Positions 1 to 5,498 of a stretch of 7,069 bases of DNA are shown here, one piece after another. Source of the stretch: Pirellulaceae bacterium (GTDB lineage Bacteria > Planctomycetota > Planctomycetia > Pirellulales > Pirellulaceae). The stretch's first letter is position 1. The number at the start of each line of letters is the position of its first letter. A program made the translations under genes and the position numbers. The stretch spans positions 1 to 7,069 of the forward strand of contig JADLDX010000178.1 in NCBI GenBank assembly GCA_020846515.1. Reading direction: 5' to 3'. The notes under the pieces were generated by a model that was given only the letters and a program-made list of their open reading frames with translations, was not told the origin of the DNA and searched no databases.

Positions 1-14
1 AGGAAATTTCAGTT

Positions 15-314
15 ATGGCCAAAATCAAGATTCGTCCTCTCGATGATCGTGTCGTTGTTCAACCCGTCGATGCTGAATCGACCACCGCTGGTGGCATCGT
101 TCTGCCTGATTCGGCGCGTGAGAAGCCACAGCGTGGTACGGTGTTGGCAGTAGGTCCCGGTAAGTTGCTGGACAACGGCAATCGTGGCACGCTGTCGGTC
201 GCCGTGGGCGACGTGGTCATTTACGGCAAGTACGGCGGAAGCGAAGTGGAAGTTGATGGTCAGGACGTCAAGATCCTGCGTGAGAGCGACATCCTGGCAA
301 AGGTTCTGGCCTAG
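15..314 (+). CDS. groES: Co-chaperonin GroES (Hsp10)
   Basis: This encodes the 99-residue cytoplasmic co-chaperonin that caps the GroEL ring as a heptamer and closes the folding chamber. The length is normal for the family. Visible marks are the N-terminal RPLDDRVVV strand (residues 7-15), the mobile loop around residues 20-32 with the GroEL-binding GGIVLP segment (26-31), VGPGK (46-50), and a C-terminal half containing [12 protein letters not shown] and ending in ILAKVLA. The ATG is preceded by AGGAAA at positions 1-6, 8 nt upstream, which supports this start. groEL follows after a 141-nt structured spacer on the same strand, the usual groES-groEL order. The promoter and any upstream operator lie outside the window. 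The identity is secure. Whether the genome has further groES copies, as planctomycetes often do for chaperonins, cannot be seen. Confidence 0.97.
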   Translation: MAKIKIRPLDDRVVVQPVDAESTTAGGIVLPDSAREKPQRGTVLAVGPGKLLDNGNRGTLSVAVGDVVIYGKYGGSEVEVDGQDVKILRESDILAKVLA

Positions 315-322
315 TTCCGTCA

Positions 323-343
323 GGCACGCCCTGTGAACGTGCC
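323..343 (+). promoter_or_regulatory. Hairpin 1 in the groES-groEL spacer
   Basis: A perfect 6-bp dyad GGCACG (323-328) and CGTGCC (338-343) encloses a 9-nt loop, starting 9 nt after the groES stop codon. CCG (317-319) and CGG (346-348) could extend the stem across a small internal loop. No T-tract follows, so it is not a normal intrinsic terminator. It could be an mRNA processing or stability element or a protein-binding palindrome. The same stem sequence recurs at 390-408. Its GCAC/GTGC core recalls CIRCE, but the spacing and flanks do not match that element. Confidence 0.5.
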
Positions 344-364
344 GTCGGTTCTAAATCTGGTCAG

Positions 365-420
365 TGCGTTTTGATGAGCGACTGATCAAGGCACGTCATG
401 AGCGTGCCCACAAAAACGCA
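365..420 (+). promoter_or_regulatory. Possible three-way-junction RNA element upstream of groEL
   Basis: Three helices nest without gaps on the 5' side. The outer stem is TGCGTT (365-370) with AACGCA (415-420), extendable to 8 bp as TGCGTTTT/AAAACGCA. The first inner hairpin is TTGAT (371-375) with ATCAA (385-389) and a 9-nt loop. The second is GGCACG (390-395) with CGTGCC (403-408) and a 7-nt loop, using the same stem sequence as hairpin 1. The element ends 22 nt before the groEL ribosome binding site. The pairings are read directly from the sequence. That they form in RNA and affect groEL expression is inference. Confidence 0.4.
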
Positions 421-442
421 AACTACACCTTTCATAAAGTTT

Positions 443-449
443 GAGGAAA
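443..449 (+). promoter_or_regulatory. Ribosome binding site that sets the groEL start
   Basis: GAGGAAA lies 6 nt before the GTG at 456, an ideal position. A TTG at 441, which would add five residues (MRKSS) to the N-terminus, overlaps this site and has no ribosome binding site of its own. This decides the start in favour of GTG 456. Confidence 0.8.
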
Positions 450-455
450 TCTAGC

Positions 456-2075
456 GTGGCAAAGCAATTAATGTTTGAAGATCACGCTCGCGCCCGCATG
501 CTGCAAGGCGTGGAGAAGTTAGCGGACGCCGTGGCTGTGACCATGGGGCCCACTGGCCGCAACGTGATTATCGATACGAGCTTTGGTGGTCCGACGGTGA
601 CCAAAGACGGTGTGACCGTCGCCAAAGAAATTGAACTAGAAGATCGTTTCGAGAACATGGGCGCTAAGCTCGTGGTGGAAGTAGCTCAGAAGACCAGTGA
701 TTTGGCCGGTGACGGTACGACCACCGCCACGGTGCTGGCTCGCGCGATTTTCAAGGAAGGCCTTCGAAACATCGTGGCTGGCAGCAACCCGACAGCCATT
801 CGTCGCGGTATTGATAAAGCCGTAGCAGCCGCTGTCGAGCAGTTGCATGCCATGGGCAAGCCTGTGAGCGATGCCCAGCAAGTGGCCGCAGTTGGTAGCA
901 TCAGCGCCAACAACGACATGAAGATTGGTAAGTTGTTGGCCGAAGCGCTCCAGCGCGTCGGCAAAGACGGTGTCATCACGGTCGAAGAAGGCAAGACCGC
1001 CGATACGACCGTTGAGTACGTAGACGGAATGCAGTTCGACAAAGGCTTCGTTTCGCCGTACTTCATCAACACGCCCACCGACATGAGCTGTACGTTTGAT
1101 AACGCGCTGATCCTGTTGTACGAAAAGAAGGTCAGCAACATTCGCGACCTGGTGCCGATTTTGGAGAAGACCAGTCAAAGCGGTCGCGCTCTGCTGATCA
1201 TCGCCGAAGATGTCGATGCCGAAGCGCTGACACTGTTGGTAGTCAACAAGCTGCGTGGAACGTTGAATGTTTGTGCCGTTAAGGCCCCCGGTTTCGGCGA
1301 TCGTCGCAAGGCGATGATGTCCGATATCGCGACCCTGACCGGCGGCACGTTCATCAGCGAAGACTTGGGCATTCAGCTGGAGAAGATCTCGCTGGAGCAT
1401 CTCGGACGCGCCAAGAAGGTTGTCGTTGACAAGAACAACACGACCATCGTGGAAGGTGCTGGCGAACGCAAGACGATTGACGCACGCGTCGCTCAGATTC
1501 GCACGCAAATCGACCAGACCGACAGCGAATACGATCGTGAAAAACTGCAAGAGCGACTGGCCAAGTTGGCTGGTGGTGTAGCTGTCATCAGCGTAGGTTC
1601 TCAAACCGAAGCCGACATGAAGCAGAAGAAGGCTCGGGTCGAAGACGCCCTGCACGCCACTCGTGCTGCCATGGAAGAAGGCATTCTGCCTGGCGGTGGT
1701 GTCGCGCTGTTGCGTTGCCGCGAAGCGGTCGAAAAGGCAATGTCCGATGCTAAAGGTGACGAAAAGATTGGTTGTCAGATCATTCTGCAATCACTATCTG
1801 CTCCTTTGCGTCAAATTGCAGACAATGCCGGCATCGATGGTTCGGTGGTAGCCGATGAAGTCAGCCAGAAGGCGGTGACCATTGGTTACGATGCCAACAA
1901 GGGTGAGTATGTTGACATGCTCAAGAGCGGTATCATCGACCCAGTGAAGGTTGTGCGCACGGCCTTGGCCAATGCGGGCAGCATTGCTGGATTGTTGCTG
2001 ACGACCGAAGCCTTGGTCACGACGTTTGACAAAGACGACAAGAAGAAGCGACGCGCCGAAGGCGCTATCAACTAA
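456..2075 (+). CDS. groEL: Chaperonin GroEL (Hsp60)
   Basis: This encodes a 539-residue ATP-dependent cytoplasmic chaperonin forming double heptameric rings with GroES. The GTG start at 456 gives the canonical MAKQL N-terminus. Conserved marks: the ATP-site segment with D51 in KDGVT, GDGTTT (85-90), the second catalytic aspartate D397 in [11 protein letters not shown], and the family signature [12 protein letters not shown] (404-415). The apical residues that bind substrate and GroES in E. coli have hydrophobic counterparts here: F198, Y202, F203, V233, L236, L258, V262 and V263. [12 protein letters not shown] (276-287) is also typical. The protein should therefore be an active chaperonin. 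The oddity is the C-terminus: instead of a Gly-Gly-Met tail it ends in a charged stretch, [14 protein letters not shown]. It follows groES on the same strand, and a terminator lies just downstream. Planctomycetes often carry several GroEL paralogues; this groES-linked copy looks like a principal one (inference). Confidence 0.97.
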   Translation: MAKQLMFEDHARARMLQGVEKLADAVAVTMGPTGRNVIIDTSFGGPTVTKDGVTVAKEIELEDRFENMGAKLVVEVAQKTSDLAGDGTTTATVLARAIFKEGLRNIVAGSNPTAIRRGIDKAVAAAVEQLHAMGKPVSDAQQVAAVGSISANNDMKIGKLLAEALQRVGKDGVITVEEGKTADTTVEYVDGMQFDKGFVSPYFINTPTDMSCTFDNALILLYEKKVSNIRDLVPILEKTSQSGRALLIIAEDVDAEALTLLVVNKLRGTLNVCAVKAPGFGDRRKAMMSDIATLTGGTFISEDLGIQLEKISLEHLGRAKKVVVDKNNTTIVEGAGERKTIDARVAQIRTQIDQTDSEYDREKLQERLAKLAGGVAVISVGSQTEADMKQKKARVEDALHATRAAMEEGILPGGGVALLRCREAVEKAMSDAKGDEKIGCQIILQSLSAPLRQIADNAGIDGSVVADEVSQKAVTIGYDANKGEYVDMLKSGIIDPVKVVRTALANAGSIAGLLLTTEALVTTFDKDDKKKRRAEGAIN

Positions 2076-2106
2076 CCAATGGTTGGTTGAGTTTCGAATG
2101 TCGAAA
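2074..2106 (+). repeat. Two small tandem dyads at the groEL stop codon
   Basis: AACCAA (2074-2079) pairs with TTGGTT (2083-2088) across a 3-nt loop and overlaps the groEL stop codon. TTTCGA (2092-2097) pairs with TCGAAA (2101-2106) across a 3-nt loop. Both are perfect 6-bp inverted repeats directly upstream of the terminator. They may protect the groEL mRNA 3' end, or may simply be chance short dyads. Confidence 0.35.
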
Positions 2107-2119
2107 TGCATCTCTCGAC

Positions 2120-2149
2120 AGGCCGCTTCTGTTAGGAAGTGGCCTTTTT
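2120..2149 (+). terminator. Intrinsic terminator after groEL
   Basis: A 10-bp stem pairs 2120-2129 (AGGCCGCTTC) with 2136-2145 (GAAGTGGCCT), with one G-U pair and a 6-nt loop. TTTTT follows at 2145-2149, its first T being shared with the stem. This is a typical Rho-independent terminator 44 nt after the groEL stop. It should end or attenuate groESL transcripts before dnaJ, so dnaJ-grpE needs read-through or its own promoter. Confidence 0.82.
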
Positions 2150-2193
2150 CCCAGAATGGACGGATCTAATAACCTTCGGCGTGAGCGGAGTAG

Positions 2194-3345
2194 ATGGCTG
2201 CTACCAAGCGAGACTATTACGAGGTACTGGGCGTTGGCCGATCCTCTTCGTCGGAAGAATTAGCGAGGGCCTATCGCAAGCTGGCTCTGAAATACCATCC
2301 AGATTCAAATCGCGATGACGACGACGCGATCACGAAATTCAAGGAAGCAGCTGAAGCCTACGAAGTGCTCAGCGATCAAGAGAAACGCGCACGCTATGAC
2401 CAGTATGGTCATGCGGGCGTTGATGGTCGCGGTGGCTTTCAAGATGTCGGAGATATTTTCGAAGCCTTTGGCGATGTCTTCAGTGGTACGATCTTTGAAA
2501 CCTTCTTTGGTAGTCAGTCGCGTGGGCCGCGCGTGCGTCGCGGCGCGGACATTCGCTGCGATGTGACGCTGGATTTGGAAGAAGCCGCCAAAGGGGCTCG
2601 CAAACAAGTATCCTTGACGCGATACGACAAGTGCCAACAGTGTGAGGGCACTGGTGCAGAAGCTGGCTCGGAACCGCAAATTTGCCCGCGCTGTCGCGGC
2701 CAAGGCCAAGTGGTCCAAGCCACCGGCATCTTGCGCGTACAAACCACTTGCCCTCAGTGTCGTGGCAACAAACGCATCATCTCCAAACCATGCAAAAAGT
2801 GCGATGGCTCGGGCTTGCAGCCGCGAGAAGTTCTGCTGGAAGTAGCCATACCGGCCGGCGTGGATGACGGCATGCGCGTGCGGATCACGGGGGAAGGCCA
2901 GCCCAGTCCCGATGGCGGCCCCGCCGGTGATGCCTACTGCTTCATTCATGTCCGCCAACACAAAATTTTTCGACGCGATGGTAGCGATTTGATCGTCCAA
3001 GTCCCGCTCGGCTACAGCCAGGCCGCTTTGGGCACGAAATTTGAAATACCGACTCTGGATGGTCGCAAGACGATCGATATCCCTGCCGGTACTGAAAGTG
3101 GCGAAGTGTTTCAGCTACGCGGTTACGGCATGCCTGATCCACGCTCTGGCGCCCGCGGTGACCTGTTGGTCCAAACCTTTATCGAAGTCCCCAAAAAGCT
3201 CAGCGCTCGTCAGGCCGAATTACTGCGAGAGCTGGCTGAACTTGACCATGAACACGTAACGCCCCATCGGAAAACATTTCTTGAACGCATGTGGGACCAT
3301 TTCCGTCCCGCGAGCGAAACCAACGACAAGAGCAAGTCCACGTAG
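2194..3345 (+). CDS. dnaJ: Chaperone protein DnaJ (Hsp40, type I)
   Basis: This encodes a 383-residue cytoplasmic J-protein that delivers unfolded clients to DnaK and stimulates its ATPase. The full class A layout is present. The J domain (about 6-70, DYYEVLGV onward) has the HPD motif at 35-37. A Gly/Phe-rich linker (about 71-115) carries Phe-rich FEAFGDVF and FETFFG segments. The zinc-binding domain has four Cys pairs at C147/C150, C164/C167, C186/C189 and C200/C203. The two substrate-binding beta domains cover about 210-335. The third zinc repeat is CPQCRGNK rather than CxxCxGxG; all eight cysteines remain, so zinc binding should be intact. The ATG has GGAG at 2187-2190, only 3 nt away, a rather short spacing. 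The start is nonetheless supported by family alignment. The gene sits after the groEL terminator and is coupled to grpE. dnaK is not in the window. Confidence 0.96.
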   Translation: MAATKRDYYEVLGVGRSSSSEELARAYRKLALKYHPDSNRDDDDAITKFKEAAEAYEVLSDQEKRARYDQYGHAGVDGRGGFQDVGDIFEAFGDVFSGTIFETFFGSQSRGPRVRRGADIRCDVTLDLEEAAKGARKQVSLTRYDKCQQCEGTGAEAGSEPQICPRCRGQGQVVQATGILRVQTTCPQCRGNKRIISKPCKKCDGSGLQPREVLLEVAIPAGVDDGMRVRITGEGQPSPDGGPAGDAYCFIHVRQHKIFRRDGSDLIVQVPLGYSQAALGTKFEIPTLDGRKTIDIPAGTESGEVFQLRGYGMPDPRSGARGDLLVQTFIEVPKKLSARQAELLRELAELDHEHVTPHRKTFLERMWDHFRPASETNDKSKST

Positions 3346-3348
3346 GAG
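3344..3348 (+). promoter_or_regulatory. grpE ribosome binding site overlapping the dnaJ stop
   Basis: AGGAG at 3344-3348 overlaps the dnaJ TAG (3343-3345) and lies 8 nt before the grpE ATG at 3357. Ribosomes finishing dnaJ should help grpE initiation, so translation is probably coupled. It also argues against starting grpE upstream, inside dnaJ. Confidence 0.75.
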
Positions 3349-3356
3349 TAGTAGGC

Positions 3357-3932
3357 ATGAATCATCCAGAATCCACCGATCAAGAACAGTCCTCTGGAAA
3401 CCCAGACGATCCATCCTTGCCCAACGTAACCGATGACAGCAATGCGGGTGTCGATGATTTCTTCAGCAATGATCAGCTGGTCAATTCCTTGAACGCGAAA
3501 CTCAAGGACGCGCAGATCGAAGTTCTCAAAAGTCACGCGGAGGCCGAGAATTTTCGCAAGCGATTGCAACGCGACTCCGAACAACAACTGCGTTACGCCA
3601 ATTTGCCTTTGGTGCGCGATCTGTTGGACGTCGTCGACAATCTCAAGCGTGCGACCGATGCCGCCTCAGGCGATGCCGCCAACGCAGGCGCGTTGCTCAA
3701 CGGCGTACAAATGGTCACCAATCAACTAACCAACATCCTGACCAAGTTTGCCTGCAAGCCGATCGAATCGGTGGGACAACCGTTTGACCCCAACATTCAC
3801 GAGGCCATTGCGCAGATGCCCAGTCCCGACGTGCCCGCCGGCTCGGTCCTGCAGGAAGTCGCCGTGGGCTATGTCCTCCATGACCGGGTCATCCGTCCCA
3901 GCAGCGTGATCGTGAGTACCGGCCCGGCCTAA
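3357..3932 (+). CDS. grpE: GrpE, nucleotide exchange factor for DnaK
   Basis: This encodes a 191-residue cytoplasmic protein that, as a dimer, releases ADP from DnaK and so resets the DnaK-DnaJ cycle. The length is normal for the family. Residues 1-40 are acidic, polar and probably disordered. Residues 41-100 form the helical dimerisation region with AEAENFRKRLQRD (61-73) and LVRDLLDVVDNLKRA (85-99). The C-terminal beta domain that contacts DnaK carries PIESVGQPFDPNIHEAI (135-151) and GYVLHDRVIRPSSVIVS (171-187), close to the family signature. The chosen ATG has a well-spaced ribosome binding site. An in-frame ATG at 3291 would add 22 residues lying inside dnaJ and is unlikely. The gene starts 11 nt after dnaJ and belongs to the same transcript. 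It faces xylB tail to tail with 24 nt between the stop codons and no clear terminator. Confidence 0.96.
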   Translation: MNHPESTDQEQSSGNPDDPSLPNVTDDSNAGVDDFFSNDQLVNSLNAKLKDAQIEVLKSHAEAENFRKRLQRDSEQQLRYANLPLVRDLLDVVDNLKRATDAASGDAANAGALLNGVQMVTNQLTNILTKFACKPIESVGQPFDPNIHEAIAQMPSPDVPAGSVLQEVAVGYVLHDRVIRPSSVIVSTGPA

Positions 3933-3956
3933 GGCCCAGTACTAGCTCGTGAGACG

Positions 3957-5477
3957 CTACTGCAGGTTGCCAATTTTCTGATAGGTCTCTCGCAGTACGC
4001 CGTAGAGCGAGCGATAGATTTCGAACGAGCGGTCATAGCGTTTGACCGCTCCGCGTTCGGGCGTGGTCTTGTGAGTGACTTCGATCGTCGCCTTGCAAGC
4101 CTCTTCGATGTTTTTGAACTCGCCGCACCCGGTAGCAGCCAGAAGAGCGACGCCAAAGGCGGGCCCTTGTTCGGCGTTCATCGTGCAGGCCGGTTGATTC
4201 ATCACATCCGCCATAATCTGCTTCCAGAGCGAGCTTTTGGCACCGCCGCCACTGACACGCATTTCGCGGATGGGAACCTCCAGTTCTTTGAAGATCTCGA
4301 GACTCTCACGCAGACTCATAGCCACACCTTCCATCACTGCCCGTGCCAAGTGACCTCGTTGATGAGCGGCGGTTAAACCGATGAACGCACCGCGGGCCAG
4401 TGGGTCGGCATGGGGAGTGCGCTCGCCAGCCAAGTAGGGCAGGAACAACAGTCCGTCACTGCCGGCCTCAACCTTATCGGCTTCGGCGTTGAGCATTTGG
4501 TACGGATCTCCGCCGCGACGCGCAGCCAGTTCTTTGCATACGTTTTCCATAAACCACTGCAATGAACCGGCGGCCGAGAGCGTCACGCCCATCATATGCC
4601 ACTTGCCATGCACGGCATGACAGAAGGTATGCAACCGGCCAGTTGCATCATATTGGGGTTGATCGCTATGAATAAACATGACGCCGCTGGTGCCCAGCGA
4701 GGCCGTTAACAGGCCTTTTCGAACGATGCCGTTACCGACGGCCCCGGCCGCGCAATCTCCCGCCCCGGCGACCACCTGACAATCAGTCGTCAGTCCCAAA
4801 TGCTTGGCAACTTCCGGCAGCAATGAACCCGTCAGTTGTTCCGATTCGTATACAGGAGCCAGGAGACTGGCATCCAATTCCAGTTTGCTCAGCAGTTCGG
4901 TCGACCACTTGCGCTCGACGACATTCAAAAGCAGCATGCCGCTGGCATCGCTGGCGTCCGTGGCCAATTCGCCGGTCAGCCGGCGTCGAATTTCGTCTTT
5001 GGGCAGCAGGACGTGAGCCAGACGCGCAAAGTTTTTGGGCTCCTGCGACCGCAACCACAGTATTTTGGGAGCGGTAAAACCGGTCAGTGCCGGATTGGCC
5101 ACCATGCGAATCAGTTCAGCTCGTCCGCCAGCCCGCGTGGTAATCTCGTCACATTGGGCCGACGTACGCTGGTCATTCCACAGCAATGCTGGTCGAATGA
5201 CTTGCCCTTTCTTGTCCAGAAACACAGACCCATGCATTTGACCCGACAAACCAATCGCTTTGACCGAAGCCGGCTTGATTCGCCCCTGTTTGACAACCGA
5301 TCGCACGGTCTTTACAGTCGCTTGCCACCACAGATCGGGATGTTGCTCAGTCCACAGCGGTTTGGGAGACTGGACTTCGTAACTGCTGGAAGCCTCAGCT
5401 AAGATGTTGCCTTGACTATCGATTAGCAAGCTCTTGGTGCCAGACGTACCAATATCAATGCCAATATAATGACTCAC
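3957..5477 (-). CDS. xylB: Xylulokinase (FGGY carbohydrate kinase)
   Basis: This encodes a 506-residue cytoplasmic kinase expected to phosphorylate D-xylulose with ATP to xylulose 5-phosphate, feeding the pentose phosphate pathway. The N-terminal phosphate loop GIDIGTSGTKSLLID (6-20) includes D8. LSGQMHG (77-83) and LLWNDQRT (98-105) are typical xylulokinase substrate-side motifs. DASDASGMLLLNV (174-186) and AGAGDCAAGAVGNG (237-250) follow, with the presumed catalytic base at D241. The C-terminal ATP-binding half has LGTSGVMF (261-268), the FGGY region LPYLAGERTPHADP (346-359) and VSGGGAKSSLWKQIMADV (408-425). The start is GTG at 5477-5475, preceded on the - strand by AAGGGG (5489-5484) with 6-nt spacing. 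Length and motifs fit XylB better than glycerol kinase or ribulokinase, though related FGGY substrates cannot be excluded. No xylose isomerase gene is visible. It is divergent from the lipoprotein gene and its promoter must lie within that gene. Confidence 0.93.
   Translation of the reverse strand: MSHYIGIDIGTSGTKSLLIDSQGNILAEASSSYEVQSPKPLWTEQHPDLWWQATVKTVRSVVKQGRIKPASVKAIGLSGQMHGSVFLDKKGQVIRPALLWNDQRTSAQCDEITTRAGGRAELIRMVANPALTGFTAPKILWLRSQEPKNFARLAHVLLPKDEIRRRLTGELATDASDASGMLLLNVVERKWSTELLSKLELDASLLAPVYESEQLTGSLLPEVAKHLGLTTDCQVVAGAGDCAAGAVGNGIVRKGLLTASLGTSGVMFIHSDQPQYDATGRLHTFCHAVHGKWHMMGVTLSAAGSLQWFMENVCKELAARRGGDPYQMLNAEADKVEAGSDGLLFLPYLAGERTPHADPLARGAFIGLTAAHQRGHLARAVMEGVAMSLRESLEIFKELEVPIREMRVSGGGAKSSLWKQIMADVMNQPACTMNAEQGPAFGVALLAATGCGEFKNIEEACKATIEVTHKTTPERGAVKRYDRSFEIYRSLYGVLRETYQKIGNLQ
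5465..5470 (+). promoter_or_regulatory. Candidate -10 box for the lipoprotein gene
   Basis: A perfect TATAAT lies at 5465-5470, inside the first codons of xylB on the opposite strand. Transcription would start near 5477, giving a leader of about 20 nt before the ATG at 5499. No convincing -35 hexamer is seen at 16-18 bp upstream, so this rests on the -10 match and its position. Confidence 0.35.
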
Positions 5478-5498
5478 CTTATTCCCCTTGCAACCAAC

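Noticed and set aside
315..442. A CIRCE operator (TTAGCACTC-N9-GAGTGCTAA) in the groES-groEL spacer
   Set aside because: Only the GCAC/GTGC core is shared. The flanking bases and gap lengths differ, and CIRCE normally lies upstream of groES rather than after it.
636..1790. A 384-codon open frame on the - strand opposite groEL
   Set aside because: It lies wholly within the clearly real groEL, its translation has no recognisable domain, and long antisense frames are a common by-product of codon bias in groEL genes.
2165..2170. TCTAAT as a -10 box for a dnaJ promoter
   Set aside because: It matches five of six bases and sits between the terminator and dnaJ, but no -35-like hexamer is found at 16-18 bp. 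It is suggestive only and was not listed as a feature.
2305..3000. A 231-codon open frame on the - strand opposite dnaJ
   Set aside because: dnaJ is unambiguous on the + strand with all its domains. The antisense translation shows no family features.
3291..3356. An N-terminally extended GrpE starting at ATG 3291
   Set aside because: The extra 22 residues lie inside dnaJ in another frame and are not GrpE-like. The ATG at 3357 has a well-placed AGGAG.
3937..3962. A stem-loop between the convergent grpE and xylB genes acting as a bidirectional terminator
   Set aside because: The pairing of CAGT plus AGC (3937-3940, 3944-3946) with GCTACTG (3956-3962) needs a 3-nt bulge, and there is no T-tract on either strand.
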